This document shows, piece after piece, positions 8,808 to 18,549 of a stretch of 64,000 nt of DNA (position 1 is its first letter; every line of letters begins with the position of its first letter). The stretch comes from an uncultured Paracoccaceae bacterium (GTDB lineage: Bacteria; Pseudomonadota; Alphaproteobacteria; Rhodobacterales; Rhodobacteraceae): the NCBI GenBank assembly GCA_937864535.1, contig CALMJS010000015.1, forward strand, positions 62,001 through 126,000, given 5' to 3'. Under the pieces are notes generated by a model. The model was not told the origin of the DNA. It made no database searches and was given only the letters and a program-made list of their open reading frames with translations. A program made the position numbers and the translations under genes.

Positions 8808-8823
8808 AGTGCCATTTGGCACT
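8808..8823. promoter_or_regulatory. perfect inverted repeat between pyrB and the uracil-DNA glycosylase gene
   Basis: AGTGCCATTTGGCACT has 7-base arms around TT. The spacing is too tight for an RNA hairpin, so it looks like a protein-binding dyad. It lies 35 bases before the glycosylase ATG and 72 bases before pyrB, in the divergent promoter region. A second looser symmetry (CTGCA, ATCGCGAT, TGCAG) follows. The binding protein is unknown. Confidence 0.45.
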
Positions 8824-8857
8824 GCACTTCATCGCGATCATGCAGTAGGGTCGCGGC

Positions 8858-9658
8858 ATGGAATCTGCGGTAGACTACTGGACGGCGCGTGCCCTGCTGG
8901 AATGGCAGGTGGAAATGGGGGCGGACGAGGCGATCCTCGACGCGCCTGTCGACCGTTTCGCCGCCGTGGCCGAGGCCGCAGCCGCCCAGCCTGTCGCCGC
9001 CTCCAATGCCCAGCTGCCAAAGGGGCCGCCGCCTGTTCCCGCCCCGATCGAGGTGGACCCTGTTGCAGAGGCGGCGAAGATCGCGGGGACGGTGACCTCT
9101 CTCGACCAGTTGCGGCAGGCTCTGTCAGAGTTCGACCATTGCAAGCTGAAGAGCGGGGCGCGCAATCTGGTCTTTGGCGACGGCAATCCCGCCGCCCGCG
9201 TGATGATCATCGGCGAGGCCCCGGGCCGCGAAGAGGATGGCGAAGGACGGCCCTTTATCGGGCAGGCTGGTCAAATGCTCGACCGGATGCTGGCGGCGAT
9301 CGGTTTGGACCGTAGCAGCCCTGACCCGGCGCGATCTGTTTATATCACCAACGTCATGCCGTGGCGGCCTGTTGCCGACCGCACCCCGGAGCCGGCCGAT
9401 GTGGCGATGATGGTGCCCTTTGTGCAGGCCCATATCCGGCTGATCGACCCTGATTTTATCGTGCTTATGGGCAATACCTCGTGTCAGGCGCTGCTCGGAC
9501 AGACCGGGGTGACGCGGCTGCGCGGCACATGGGCCAAGGTGCTGGATAAACCCGCGCTGCCCATGTTGCACCCGGCCTATCTCTTGCGCCAAACCAGCGC
9601 CAAGCGCGAGGCGTGGGCCGACCTACTGTCCCTGAAATCCCAATTGCGGAGCCGTTGA
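8858..9658 (+). CDS. uracil-DNA glycosylase, family 4-like
   Basis: The protein (266 residues) should remove uracil from DNA. After a variable, Ala/Pro-rich N-terminal 80 residues comes a glycosylase domain with GEAPGREEDGEGRPF (119-133), the ITNVMPWRP segment (163-171) and MLHPAYLLR (236-244). These match family 4 enzymes. Typical family 4 proteins hold a [4Fe-4S] cluster with four cysteines; this sequence has only C95 and C209, so the cluster is unlikely. It overlaps moaB by one base in TGATG, so the two are probably co-transcribed. Confidence 0.85.
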   Translation: MESAVDYWTARALLEWQVEMGADEAILDAPVDRFAAVAEAAAAQPVAASNAQLPKGPPPVPAPIEVDPVAEAAKIAGTVTSLDQLRQALSEFDHCKLKSGARNLVFGDGNPAARVMIIGEAPGREEDGEGRPFIGQAGQMLDRMLAAIGLDRSSPDPARSVYITNVMPWRPVADRTPEPADVAMMVPFVQAHIRLIDPDFIVLMGNTSCQALLGQTGVTRLRGTWAKVLDKPALPMLHPAYLLRQTSAKREAWADLLSLKSQLRSR

Positions 9659-10200
9659 TGAGCCGAATTGACCAAGGCCGGGAGTTTATCCCTGTGCGCA
9701 TTGCCGTGCTGACCGTCAGCGATACCCGAACCCTGTCGCAGGACAAATCGGGTGACACGCTGGTTCAGCGGATTGCAGAGGCCGGGCATGTTCTGGCGGA
9801 TCGCCGCATCGTCGCGGACGAGCGCGACCAGATTGCCGGCATCCTGCGGGCATGGTGCGTCAATCCCGATATCGATGTGGTGATTTCCACCGGCGGCACC
9901 GGCCTGACCGGGCGCGATGTCACGGTCGAGGCGCACCGCGATGTCTACGAAAAAGAGATCGACGCCTTTGGCACGGTCTTTACCATTGTTTCAATGCAGA
10001 AAATTGGCACCAGCGCGGTTCAGAGCCGTGCGACAGCCGGTGTCGCCAATGGCACCTATCTGTTTGCACTCCCCGGTAGCCCCGGTGCCTGTCGCGATGC
10101 GTGGGATGAAATTTTGGTCAAACAATTGGACTATCGACATTTGCCCTGCAACTTTGTCGAAATATTTCCACGTTTGGACGAACATAAGCGACGGAAATAG
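9658..10200 (+). CDS. moaB: molybdenum cofactor biosynthesis protein B
   Basis: MoaB/MogA-type proteins adenylylate molybdopterin. The 180-residue protein contains VLTVSDTRTL near the N-terminus, the conserved STGGTGLTGRDVT loop near residue 80 and the ALPGSPGACRDAW segment near the C-terminus. ATG 9658 overlaps the glycosylase stop codon; the longer frame from 9613 would overlap it by 45 bases and is unlikely. Confidence 0.92.
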   Translation: MSRIDQGREFIPVRIAVLTVSDTRTLSQDKSGDTLVQRIAEAGHVLADRRIVADERDQIAGILRAWCVNPDIDVVISTGGTGLTGRDVTVEAHRDVYEKEIDAFGTVFTIVSMQKIGTSAVQSRATAGVANGTYLFALPGSPGACRDAWDEILVKQLDYRHLPCNFVEIFPRLDEHKRRK

Positions 10201-10231
10201 TCGCCACCTGCGTTCGGCCTATTAAATCTGT

Positions 10232-10261
10232 CCCAATCCCCCGGTTTTTCGGGGCCTTGGG
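10232..10261 (+). terminator. stem-loop between moaB and the efflux operon
   Basis: CCCAA and CCCCG pair with CGGGG and TTGGG across a GTTTTT loop, giving an interrupted stem of about 10 pairs. There is no long T-run after it (GATATTC follows), so it is either a weak terminator for moaB or a leader hairpin of the efflux operon, whose ATG is 22 bases further on. Confidence 0.45.
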
Positions 10262-10283
10262 ATATTCAGTGGCGGGACGACGA

Positions 10284-11759
10284 ATGCAGTTTTTACGACG
10301 TGGCCTGACGGGTCTTTTCTTGTTGGCCCTGACCTTGGGGTTGCTGGCCTATGCGGCGAATGCCGTTCGGGGCGCAGTTCAGGCGCGGATGGGCGCAGAG
10401 GCCCCTTCTTTTGGTCAACGTGAACGCGTTGCATCGGTCAATGTCGTCACGGTTCAGGCGCAGACGCTTAGCCCCGAACTTGCCGCCTTTGGCGAGGTGC
10501 AGAGCCGCCGAACGCTGGTGTTGCGCAGTCCGGTTGCGGGGACGATCATCTTTGCCGATCCCGCCTTTGTCGAAGGTGGCAGTGTGAGCGCCGGCCAATT
10601 GCTGGTGCAACTGGACCCGACCGATGCGCAGTCGGCGCTGACCCGGGCGCAGGTCGATTTGCGTGACGCAGAGGCAGAGGTGCGCGACGCCACGCGGGCT
10701 CTCGAGATTGCGCGCGATAGTCTGGCTGAGTCGGAATCGCAGGCAGCCCTGCGACAGGCCGCGCTAGAGCGGACCCGTGGACTGCGCGACCGGGGGACCG
10801 CGACGGCGCTGGATTTGGAAACGGCAGAACTGGCGGCGGCCTCGGCCAATGCGTCGGTCCTCAGTCAGCGAAATGCCGTCGCGCAGGCCGAGGCGCGGCG
10901 GGACCAGTCGGGGACTGCGCTGGATCGCGTTCGCCTGACAGTATCAGAGGCCGAGCGGACGCTGGAGGACACCGATATCCGCGCCCCGTTCGGTGGCACC
11001 TTGTCCGGGGTGACCCTGTTTGCGGGTGGGCGCGTGTCCGGCAATGAACAGATTGCGGAATTGATTGACCCTGCCGCGCTAGAGGTCGCATTCCGGGTTT
11101 CGACCGCGCAGTACGGTCGTTTGCTGGATGAGCGCGGTCAACTGCGTACCCAGCCGGTGAAAATTACCTTGGATGTGTCGGGGTTCGTGCTGACGACCGA
11201 CGGCCAGATCACGCGTGAGAGTGCTCTGGTCGGTGACGGGCAAACGGGGCGCTTGCTCTATGCGTCGGTGAATGCTGCACAGGGTCTGCGTCCGGGGGAC
11301 TTTGTCTCGGTCACGATCGAGGAACCCGAACTGACTGGCGTGGCGATGTTGCCCGCCACCGCCGCCGGTGCCGATGGGGCGGTTCTGGCGCTCGATAGCG
11401 ACAGCCGGCTAGAGATTGTGCCCGTGACCGTGCTGCGCCGTCAGGGCGATGACGTCATCGTCGAGGCTGCGGGGATTGAAGGTCGTCAGATCGTGGAAAC
11501 CCGAACGCCCCTGCTGGGGGCCGGGATTAGGGTTCAGGCCGCCGGGCAGGCCGCGCCCACCGCCGCAGCCGGGCCGGGTGCCACGGCTCCGGCGGGCGAG
11601 GATATCGAACTGGACGAGGACCGCCGTGCCAAGCTGGTCGCCTTTGTCACCCAGAGCGGCATGCCCGCCGAGGCCAAAGCCCGCATTCTGGAACAGCTCA
11701 AACAGCCTAAGGTGCCGGCCGAGACCGTCGCCCGGATTGAATCGCGGATGGGAGGCTGA
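10284..11759 (+). CDS. RND efflux periplasmic adaptor (membrane fusion protein)
   Basis: The 491-residue protein is the adaptor of the pump encoded next. It has an N-terminal membrane segment (residues about 9-30), a biotinyl-lipoyl-like half (VLRSPVAGTIIFADPAFVEGG), a long alpha hairpin rich in Ala, Glu and Arg (about 115-225), the second lipoyl half (IRAPFGGTLSGV) and a beta barrel. An Ala/Pro-rich linker leads to an unusual helical C-terminal tail (about 445-491, from LDEDRRAKLVAF). ATG 10284 follows GGGA at a fair distance; the TTG at 10257 lies inside the upstream hairpin. The substrate is unknown. Confidence 0.88.
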   Translation: MQFLRRGLTGLFLLALTLGLLAYAANAVRGAVQARMGAEAPSFGQRERVASVNVVTVQAQTLSPELAAFGEVQSRRTLVLRSPVAGTIIFADPAFVEGGSVSAGQLLVQLDPTDAQSALTRAQVDLRDAEAEVRDATRALEIARDSLAESESQAALRQAALERTRGLRDRGTATALDLETAELAAASANASVLSQRNAVAQAEARRDQSGTALDRVRLTVSEAERTLEDTDIRAPFGGTLSGVTLFAGGRVSGNEQIAELIDPAALEVAFRVSTAQYGRLLDERGQLRTQPVKITLDVSGFVLTTDGQITRESALVGDGQTGRLLYASVNAAQGLRPGDFVSVTIEEPELTGVAMLPATAAGADGAVLALDSDSRLEIVPVTVLRRQGDDVIVEAAGIEGRQIVETRTPLLGAGIRVQAAGQAAPTAAAGPGATAPAGEDIELDEDRRAKLVAFVTQSGMPAEAKARILEQLKQPKVPAETVARIESRMGG

Positions 11760-11761
11760 CC

Positions 11762-14700
11762 ATGGCCAGCGGCTCCGAGTTTCTAGAACGTCGCGCCGGA
11801 GGGCTGTTGTCCTATTTTACCCGGCACAAAACCGCGGCGAACCTGCTGATGGTGCTGATGGTTTTGGCGGGTCTGGTGTCCTACCCCCAGATGCGGACGC
11901 AATATTTCCCTGACGTGGTGGTCGATACCCTGCGCGTGTCGGTGAGCTGGGGTGGCGCGGGCGCGGCGGATGTCGACCGCGCCATCGTTCAGGTTCTGGA
12001 CCCGGTGCTGATGGCCGTCAGCGGGGTCAGCGCCTCTAGCGCGTCCTCGTCCGAAGGGTCCGCCCGGATCGATCTGGAATTCGAGCCCGGCACGGATATG
12101 GATCAGGCGGAAAAGGATATCGATACCGCGCTGTCCTCTGTTACCGGCCTGCCAGCCGAGGCCGAAGATCCGGTGATCCGGCGCGGCCAGTGGTTTGACG
12201 GCGTCACGGATGTGGTGATCACCGGGCCGCTGGGCGTGGATCAATTGTCCCGGTTGGCCGACGATATAGTCACGCGGCTCTTTGCGGCCGGTGTCACGCG
12301 CACGACCATTCGCGGTGTCGCAGCCCCGGAAACGGTGATCGAGGTCACGTCGCTGTCGCTGATCCAGCACGATATCACTCTCGGCGAAATCGCAGCGGCG
12401 ATAGCCGCCGAGGTTAATGCCAATCCGGTGGGCGATGTGTCGGGGTCGTCGCGGGTGCGGGCCGGCACCGAAAAACGCAGCGCCGAGGATATCGCGGGCA
12501 TTGTACTGCGCACTAATGCGGATCGGTCAGAACTGACCATTGGCGATGTGGCCACCATCACCGTCGAGGGGCCAGATCGCGACCGCGCCTATAATGTCGA
12601 CGGCAATCCGGCGGTCCAGATACAGGTGGTCCGCACCGCGCAGGGCGACGCTATCGGCCTGCAACGTTCGGTCGAAGAGGTCGCGGCCGAGATGCGTCAG
12701 GGTCTGCCGCAGGGGGTGTCGATTGATCTGATCAACACCCGCGCCGACCAGATCACCGCCCGTCTGAATATCCTGATGGTCAACGGGGCCGAAGGTCTGG
12801 TGCTGGTTCTGGTCCTGTTGTTCCTGTTCCTGAACGCCCGAACGGCCATGTGGGTCGCGACCGGGATTCCGGTGTCGATGTTGGCGGCCCTGGCCTTGAT
12901 GTATGCCTCGGGGCTGACCATCAACATGATGTCGCTCTTTGCGTTGATTATCACCCTCGGCATTATCGTGGATGATGCGATTGTCGTCGGGGAACATGCG
13001 GATTTCCGGGTGCGCAAACTGGGCGAGGATGGCGTCACCGCCGCCGAAAACGCCGCACGGCGCATGTTCAGCCCGGTGTTTTCGGCGACGATTACCACCA
13101 ATATCGCGTTCTTTGGCCTGATGGCGATCAGTGGCCGGTTCGGGGATCTGATCTCGGCGATCCCGTTCACGGTGATCACAGTGCTGACAGCCAGCCTGTT
13201 CGAATGTTTTGTCGTGTTGCCCAATCACCTGTCCCATGTCTCGCCCGCCTCCAAGAGAGAGGCGTGGTATGATCGGCCCTCGGCAGCCATGAACCGGGGC
13301 CTGACGTGGTTCGTGGATCGGCTGTTCAAGCCGCTGATCGCGCTGGCCATTCGGGGCCGTTACGTCGTGCTGGCGGGGGCTGTGGCGCTCTTGGCCAGCC
13401 AGGTTGCGCTATTCATTCGCGGCGACGTGCAGTGGCGGTTTTTCTCGCCGCCAGAGCAGGGCCAGATCAGCGGGAACTTTGCCATGCTGCCGACCGCCAC
13501 CCGCGAGGACACCATGGCGATGATGGCGGAATTGCAGCGCGCGACCCGTGCCGTCGCCGATAAATATGAACAGGACACTGGCGTCGATCCGCTCCGCTAT
13601 GCGGTGGCAGAGATCGGCGGCACATCCGGTAGAGGGCTGTCGGGGGTCGAAAACAAAGAGACCTATCAACTGGGCGCCATCACCATCGAGTTGATCGGGG
13701 CCGACCTGCGGCCGATGACCTCGAACGACTTTGTCGCGGCGCTTCAGGCCGAGGTGCGCCAGACGCCGATGACCGAAACCCTGTCGTTCCGGTCGTGGGG
13801 CGCCGGGCCGGGCGGCAATTCGCTGGAAATCCAGTTGGGCGGCGCGGATGCGACGCAACTTAAACAGGCGGCTGAGGCTCTCAAGACCGAATTGGCCCAG
13901 TTCCCCGAGGTGTCAGGGCTAGAGGACAGTCTGTCCTACGACAAAGAAGAGATGATCCTGACGCTGACACCGCAGGGGCAGGCGCTGGGCCTGACGATCG
14001 AGGATCTGGGCGCGGAACTGCGTCGTCGCCTGGCCGGGATCGAGGCCGCGACCTATCCCGACGGGTCCCGCAGCGCGTCGATCCGGGTGCAATTGCCGGA
14101 CGGTGAACTGACCGCCGACTTTATGGAGCGAATGATGATCCGCAGCGCCTCGGGCGCCTATGTGCCCTTGGCGGATATCGTCACGGTCAGCCGTGAAACC
14201 GGGTTCGGCACAGTGCGGCGCGAAAACGGCGTGATGCTGATCACGGTCTCGGGCGATCTGGCCGATGATGACGCGGATCGTGCGGCTGCGGTCAAGCTGG
14301 CCATCAATCAGGACATCCTGCCCAAGATACACGACACCTACGGCGTCACCTCGCAGCTCGGGGGGCTGAGCGAGCAGGAGACTGCGTTCATCAATGACGC
14401 GCGGGTCGGGGTGACGCTGATCCTTGCCGGGATTTATCTGACCTTGGCGTGGATTTTTGCCAGCTGGACCCGCCCCTTGGTGGTGATGTCGATCATCCCC
14501 TTTGCCCTGATCGGGACCATATACGGCCATAACGCCTGGGGCATTCCGATGAGCATGTTTACGGTTGTGGGCCTGCTGGGGATGGTGGGGATCGTGATCA
14601 ACGATTCCATCGTGCTGGTCGGGACAATTGACGAATATGCGCAGGAAAGGGGGCTCATTCCGGCGATTGTGGACGGGGTCGGGGATCGACTGCGGGCGGT

Positions 14701-15136
14701 GTTCCTGACGACCTCAACGACGGTTTTCGGGCTGGGTCCGCTGTTGTTCGAACGATCCAGCGATGCGCAATTTCTGAAACCGACCGTGGTGACGCTGGTT
14801 TACGGGCTCAGCTTTGGCATGGTGATGGTGCTGTTGGTGGTTCCGACGCTCATGGCGGTTCAGGCGGATTTCTCGCGCCAGATCACTGCGGCCAAACGGG
14901 CGCTGCGCGCACGCAATCGCGCCATCGCCGGCCCCGTGCGGCTGGGGCTGGTTTGGGTTCTGGGGCTGTTCGCGGCGCTGGTTCTGCCGGTTGTTTTGAT
15001 CGGCCAGCCCGCGATAGCGGCGTTTCCGTCCAGCGTGGGACCGGCGGTCGGCCTGTTCATCGTACTGGCCGCGCTGGGTCTGGTGGCGATCTACGCGATT
15101 GGCGCCCTGTGGCACCTGCGGCGGCGGCGGGCCTAG
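11762..15136 (+). CDS. RND efflux pump permease (HAE1/AcrB-like)
   Basis: A 1124-residue inner-membrane pump that starts 2 bases after the adaptor stop codon. The first span follows YFTRHKTAANLLM; the proton-relay region of the fourth helix is seen in GIIVDDAIVVGEHADF. Two large periplasmic loops and 12 family helices are present. Compared with AcrB (about 1050 residues) there is a C-terminal extension (about residues 1050-1124) with two extra hydrophobic segments before HLRRRRA. No outer-membrane channel gene is nearby. The stop codon overlaps the stop of the convergent DsbD-like gene by 4 bases. Confidence 0.93.
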   Translation: MASGSEFLERRAGGLLSYFTRHKTAANLLMVLMVLAGLVSYPQMRTQYFPDVVVDTLRVSVSWGGAGAADVDRAIVQVLDPVLMAVSGVSASSASSSEGSARIDLEFEPGTDMDQAEKDIDTALSSVTGLPAEAEDPVIRRGQWFDGVTDVVITGPLGVDQLSRLADDIVTRLFAAGVTRTTIRGVAAPETVIEVTSLSLIQHDITLGEIAAAIAAEVNANPVGDVSGSSRVRAGTEKRSAEDIAGIVLRTNADRSELTIGDVATITVEGPDRDRAYNVDGNPAVQIQVVRTAQGDAIGLQRSVEEVAAEMRQGLPQGVSIDLINTRADQITARLNILMVNGAEGLVLVLVLLFLFLNARTAMWVATGIPVSMLAALALMYASGLTINMMSLFALIITLGIIVDDAIVVGEHADFRVRKLGEDGVTAAENAARRMFSPVFSATITTNIAFFGLMAISGRFGDLISAIPFTVITVLTASLFECFVVLPNHLSHVSPASKREAWYDRPSAAMNRGLTWFVDRLFKPLIALAIRGRYVVLAGAVALLASQVALFIRGDVQWRFFSPPEQGQISGNFAMLPTATREDTMAMMAELQRATRAVADKYEQDTGVDPLRYAVAEIGGTSGRGLSGVENKETYQLGAITIELIGADLRPMTSNDFVAALQAEVRQTPMTETLSFRSWGAGPGGNSLEIQLGGADATQLKQAAEALKTELAQFPEVSGLEDSLSYDKEEMILTLTPQGQALGLTIEDLGAELRRRLAGIEAATYPDGSRSASIRVQLPDGELTADFMERMMIRSASGAYVPLADIVTVSRETGFGTVRRENGVMLITVSGDLADDDADRAAAVKLAINQDILPKIHDTYGVTSQLGGLSEQETAFINDARVGVTLILAGIYLTLAWIFASWTRPLVVMSIIPFALIGTIYGHNAWGIPMSMFTVVGLLGMVGIVINDSIVLVGTIDEYAQERGLIPAIVDGVGDRLRAVFLTTSTTVFGLGPLLFERSSDAQFLKPTVVTLVYGLSFGMVMVLLVVPTLMAVQADFSRQITAAKRALRARNRAIAGPVRLGLVWVLGLFAALVLPVVLIGQPAIAAFPSSVGPAVGLFIVLAALGLVAIYAIGALWHLRRRRA

Positions 15137-15927
15137 CCCCCCGCGACGCAGCCCAGAATATCGATGGCCTGATGCGTGCCCAAAACGGTCAGACGCAGGG
15201 CAGACCTGTCCAGCGTCAACGGCTGCCCGGGCATCGGGATCATGATTGCCGAGGCGATCAGCAGGTCGCCCTGACGTTCTGACGTGCTGGTCGAGACCCA
15301 AATCCCCGGTGAACCCGGCTCAAATACGACGATTTCCGGTGCTCCGGTGTCCGCCAGCGGGATCGTCGCGCGGACCTCCAGACCCTTGTCTACAGGCGTC
15401 GCGGAACAGGTCACGGGGCCAACCCCCGCCTTGATCGCAGGCGTCGGGCGATCCATCAGCGCTGCGGCAATTGCGGGATTCGGGCCGCCGTCGGTTAGAA
15501 CCGCGTCAAAATCGACCATGACCGGCACACAGATTTCCTTGCAAATGCCCATCTCGACAGAACCGGCCAGACGGATGGGGCCGTCCTCGGACCACGACAG
15601 TTCGATCGGCAGCACGACACCGTCGTGATAGCCCAGTGTCTGTAGCCCGCCGGAGTCAAACACGTCGGGCCGGGGCCATTGAATGGCGGCGCTGGCGATG
15701 TTTTCGGACCCTGCCCAGCTAAAGATCGGCGGTATGCCCGCGTCCCCTGGCGCGCGCCAATAGGTTTTCCATCCTTCGGGTAGCGAGATTTGCAGCCCGG
15801 TCATGTAGGTGCCGTGCGGCGTTCGCCAGCCCGGCAGCACCGAAACGCTGGCGGTCATATCCTCTGCATCGGCCCAAGTGGGGGCCAGTGCCGAACAGAT
15901 GACAAAAATCGCAGATGTGAGTCGCAT
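15133..15927 (-). CDS. stand-alone DsbD/ScsB-like periplasmic domain protein
   Basis: The 264-residue protein has a signal peptide (cleavage probably after THE PTWADA region, near residue 21) and no other membrane span. Its sequence pattern GWKTYWRAPGDAGIPP followed later by GICKEICVPV (C129, C133) is that of the N-terminal periplasmic domain of DsbD/ScsB proteins, which passes electrons to periplasmic partners. The transmembrane CcdA-like part of DsbD is absent from this gene. Other cysteines occur at the C-terminus (ILGCVAGG). A partner reductant and target are unknown; a TlpA-like protein is encoded about 0.7 kb away. Confidence 0.75.
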   Translation of the reverse strand: MRLTSAIFVICSALAPTWADAEDMTASVSVLPGWRTPHGTYMTGLQISLPEGWKTYWRAPGDAGIPPIFSWAGSENIASAAIQWPRPDVFDSGGLQTLGYHDGVVLPIELSWSEDGPIRLAGSVEMGICKEICVPVMVDFDAVLTDGGPNPAIAAALMDRPTPAIKAGVGPVTCSATPVDKGLEVRATIPLADTGAPEIVVFEPGSPGIWVSTSTSERQGDLLIASAIMIPMPGQPLTLDRSALRLTVLGTHQAIDILGCVAGG

Positions 15928-16030
15928 TCCGCTGAAAATACGGACAACGGTGCCAAAGAAAAGTAACGATCCGGCGATAGGTTTGACACAGAGGCTTGAA
16001 GATCGCCGGGGTCCGACCCATCATTGAGGC

Positions 16031-16600
16031 ATGAAATACGCATCTACGAACCTCGCGGGTAAGTTGTTGATTGCCATGCCGGGCATGGGCGATCCGCGTT
16101 TTGAACAGGCTGTCATTTATGTTTGCGCCCATGCAGACGACGGTGCGATGGGGCTCATCGTTAACAAACCCTCGGCTGATCTGCGGTTTCGGGACATGTT
16201 GTTGCAGATGGAGATCGTCCCGGACGGGATGGCGCGTGAAATCCGCGTCCATCTGGGCGGCCCGGTCGAGCTGGAGCGCGGCTTTGTCCTGCACTCGTCG
16301 GATTATCGCTCGGATCGCGGCACGCTGGAGGTCGATCAGGGCACCTCGATGACAGCAACCACCGACGTGTTACGGGCGATCGCGAGTGGTCGCGGACCAA
16401 AGTCGTCACTCTTTGCGCTGGGATATTCCGGCTGGGGTCCGGGGCAGCTAGAGGATGAAATCGCGGACAACGGCTGGCTGACCTGCGATGCACGCTCGGA
16501 CATCGTGTTTGGGCGGGCCAATGATCTGAAGTGGACCGCCGCGCTGAAATTGCTGGGGGTTGACCCGGCAGGTCTGTCTCCAGAGGCCGGGCACGCCTAG
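16031..16600 (+). CDS. YqgE/AlgH family protein
   Basis: A 189-residue protein of the UPF0301 family, whose role is not well defined. Recognised from [23 protein letters not shown] at the N-terminus (conserved core [10 protein letters not shown]), GLIVNKPS and the [14 protein letters not shown] segment, which together are diagnostic. It is divergent from the DsbD-like gene and convergent with tlpA, sharing a CTAG stop overlap with the latter. Confidence 0.92.
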   Translation: MKYASTNLAGKLLIAMPGMGDPRFEQAVIYVCAHADDGAMGLIVNKPSADLRFRDMLLQMEIVPDGMAREIRVHLGGPVELERGFVLHSSDYRSDRGTLEVDQGTSMTATTDVLRAIASGRGPKSSLFALGYSGWGPGQLEDEIADNGWLTCDARSDIVFGRANDLKWTAALKLLGVDPAGLSPEAGHA

Positions 16601-17148
16601 CCGTCGATCAGCGCCTGAACGATAGCCCGCGCGCTGTCGCTGTTCCAGTCCGCACCGCCCAGCAGGCGGCCAACCTCGTTGCCGTTTTTGTCGATCAATA
16701 TGGTAGCGGGCAGGCCCAGCACGCCCATGGAACGGGCCAGCCCCATCCCGTTGTCCAGATGCTGCGGCAGGGTGGTCACGCCAACCTCGTCAAAGAATTT
16801 CTGCACCGCCTGCGGCGAATTCCGGCCCGTTGCGATTGTCACCACCTGAAAATTCTGCCCGGCAAAGCTGTCCTGAAGCGCAGCCAGTGATGGCATCTCT
16901 TCGCGGCAGGGCACGCACCACGTGGCCCAGAAATTTACCGCGATCACCTGACCGCGATAATCCGTCAGTGTCGCCGTGCCGCCGGTTTCGGTTTGAAACG
17001 GCACATCGCTGGCAGTCATGCCGTCCGAAATCGTCAATTTGTCCATATCGCCACTGCGCAGGGCGGCAATATCGGGCCCCTCGGCCATCGCCGCGTTTGC
17101 AACCAGTGCAAGGGCCGTATAAAGCAGCGCAGACTTTAGTTTCCGCAT
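16597..17148 (-). CDS. TlpA-like periplasmic thioredoxin
   Basis: A 183-residue secreted thiol-disulfide oxidoreductase. A signal peptide ends near AANAAMA (residue 22), and the thioredoxin active site is WCVPC (W77-C81) in [15 protein letters not shown], with the cis-Pro segment GLPATILID later. TlpA-type proteins reduce copper-binding or cytochrome-maturation targets. ATG 17148 has a perfect GGAGG site 5 bases before it; the longer frame from 17295 would run through argH. It is divergent from argH with only 12 bases between the starts. Confidence 0.9.
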   Translation of the reverse strand: MRKLKSALLYTALALVANAAMAEGPDIAALRSGDMDKLTISDGMTASDVPFQTETGGTATLTDYRGQVIAVNFWATWCVPCREEMPSLAALQDSFAGQNFQVVTIATGRNSPQAVQKFFDEVGVTTLPQHLDNGMGLARSMGVLGLPATILIDKNGNEVGRLLGGADWNSDSARAIVQALIDG

Positions 17149-17160
17149 GGGACCTCCGAT

Positions 17161-18549
17161 ATGACCAAGACCTCGAACCAGATGTGGGGTGGGCGCTTCT
17201 CCGCCGGGCCAGACGCGATCATGGAAGCGATCAACGCCTCGATCGATTTTGACCAGCGACTCGCGCGACAGGACATCGAGGGTTCGCGGGCCCACGCCGC
17301 CATGCTGGCTGCGCAGGGTATTATTACCGATAGCGATGCAACGGCCATTCGGGAAGGCCTGCTCACGGTCTTGTCAGAGATCGAGGGCGGGAAATTCGAG
17401 TTTTCCAAGTCGCTCGAAGATATCCACATGAACGTCGAAGCCCGTCTCAAGGCATTGATCGGTGAACCGGCAGGGCGTCTGCATACCGCCCGGAGCCGGA
17501 ACGATCAGGTGGCTGTCGATTTCCGTCTGTGGGTGCGCGAACAGTGCGACGTTGTCGATCAGGCGCTGGACGGTCTGATCCGTGCGCTGCTGGTCCAGGC
17601 CGAGGCGGGAGCGGATTGGGTCATGCCGGGCTTTACCCATTTGCAGGTCGCCCAGCCGGTGACATGGGGCCATCACATGCTGGCCTATGTCGAAATGCTG
17701 GCCCGTGACCGGTCCCGGTTTGCCGATGCGCGCAAGCGGATGAACGAATCGCCCTTGGGCGCGGCGGCCTTGGCGGGGACCGGGTTCCCGATCGATCGCC
17801 ATATGACCGCCGCGGCGCTGGGCTTTGACCGGCCGACGGCGAACAGTCTCGATTCCACCTCGGACCGCGATTTCGCCTTGGAATTCCTCGCGGCCTCGTC
17901 GATCTGCGCGATGCACCTGTCGCGTTTTGCCGAAGAACTGGTGATCTGGTCCTCGGCCCAGTTCCGGTTCGTGATGATGTCCGACCAGTGGTCGACCGGA
18001 TCGTCGATCATGCCGCAAAAGAAAAACCCGGATGCCGCCGAACTGATCCGCGCCAAAATCGGTCGCATCTTTGGCGCCAATGTCGCGCTGATGACCGTGA
18101 TGAAGGGTCTGCCGCTGACCTATTCCAAGGACATGCAGGAGGACAAGGAACAGGTGTTCGACGCCGCCGACAACCTGATGCTGTCGCTGGCAGCCATGAC
18201 CGGCATGGTCGAAACCATGACGCCGCAGCGTGAAAACCTGCGCAAATCCGCGGCGCTCGGCTTCTCGACCGCGACCGATCTGGCCGATTGGTTGGTGCGG
18301 GAACTGGGTCTGCCGTTCCGCGAGGCGCACCATGTCACCGGCGCGCTGGTGGCTCTGGCCGAGGGCAAGGGCTGTGATCTGCCCGATTTGTCGCTGGCGG
18401 ATATGCAATCGGCTCACGCGGGCATCACGCAATCGGTGTTTGATGTGCTGGGCGTGGAAAACTCGGTCGCCTCGCGTCTGTCGTACGGCGGCACCGCGCC
18501 GACCCGTGTGCGTGAACAGATCGCCCGCTGGAAGGAAATCCTCGGATGA
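17161..18549 (+). CDS. argH: argininosuccinate lyase
   Basis: ArgH splits argininosuccinate into arginine and fumarate. The 462-residue protein carries the fumarase/lyase signature [15 protein letters not shown] near residue 280 and HTARSRNDQ near residue 106. It overlaps the next small lipoprotein gene by ATGA. The short divergent gap to tlpA means its promoter probably overlaps the tlpA 5' end. Confidence 0.97.
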   Translation: MTKTSNQMWGGRFSAGPDAIMEAINASIDFDQRLARQDIEGSRAHAAMLAAQGIITDSDATAIREGLLTVLSEIEGGKFEFSKSLEDIHMNVEARLKALIGEPAGRLHTARSRNDQVAVDFRLWVREQCDVVDQALDGLIRALLVQAEAGADWVMPGFTHLQVAQPVTWGHHMLAYVEMLARDRSRFADARKRMNESPLGAAALAGTGFPIDRHMTAAALGFDRPTANSLDSTSDRDFALEFLAASSICAMHLSRFAEELVIWSSAQFRFVMMSDQWSTGSSIMPQKKNPDAAELIRAKIGRIFGANVALMTVMKGLPLTYSKDMQEDKEQVFDAADNLMLSLAAMTGMVETMTPQRENLRKSAALGFSTATDLADWLVRELGLPFREAHHVTGALVALAEGKGCDLPDLSLADMQSAHAGITQSVFDVLGVENSVASRLSYGGTAPTRVREQIARWKEILG

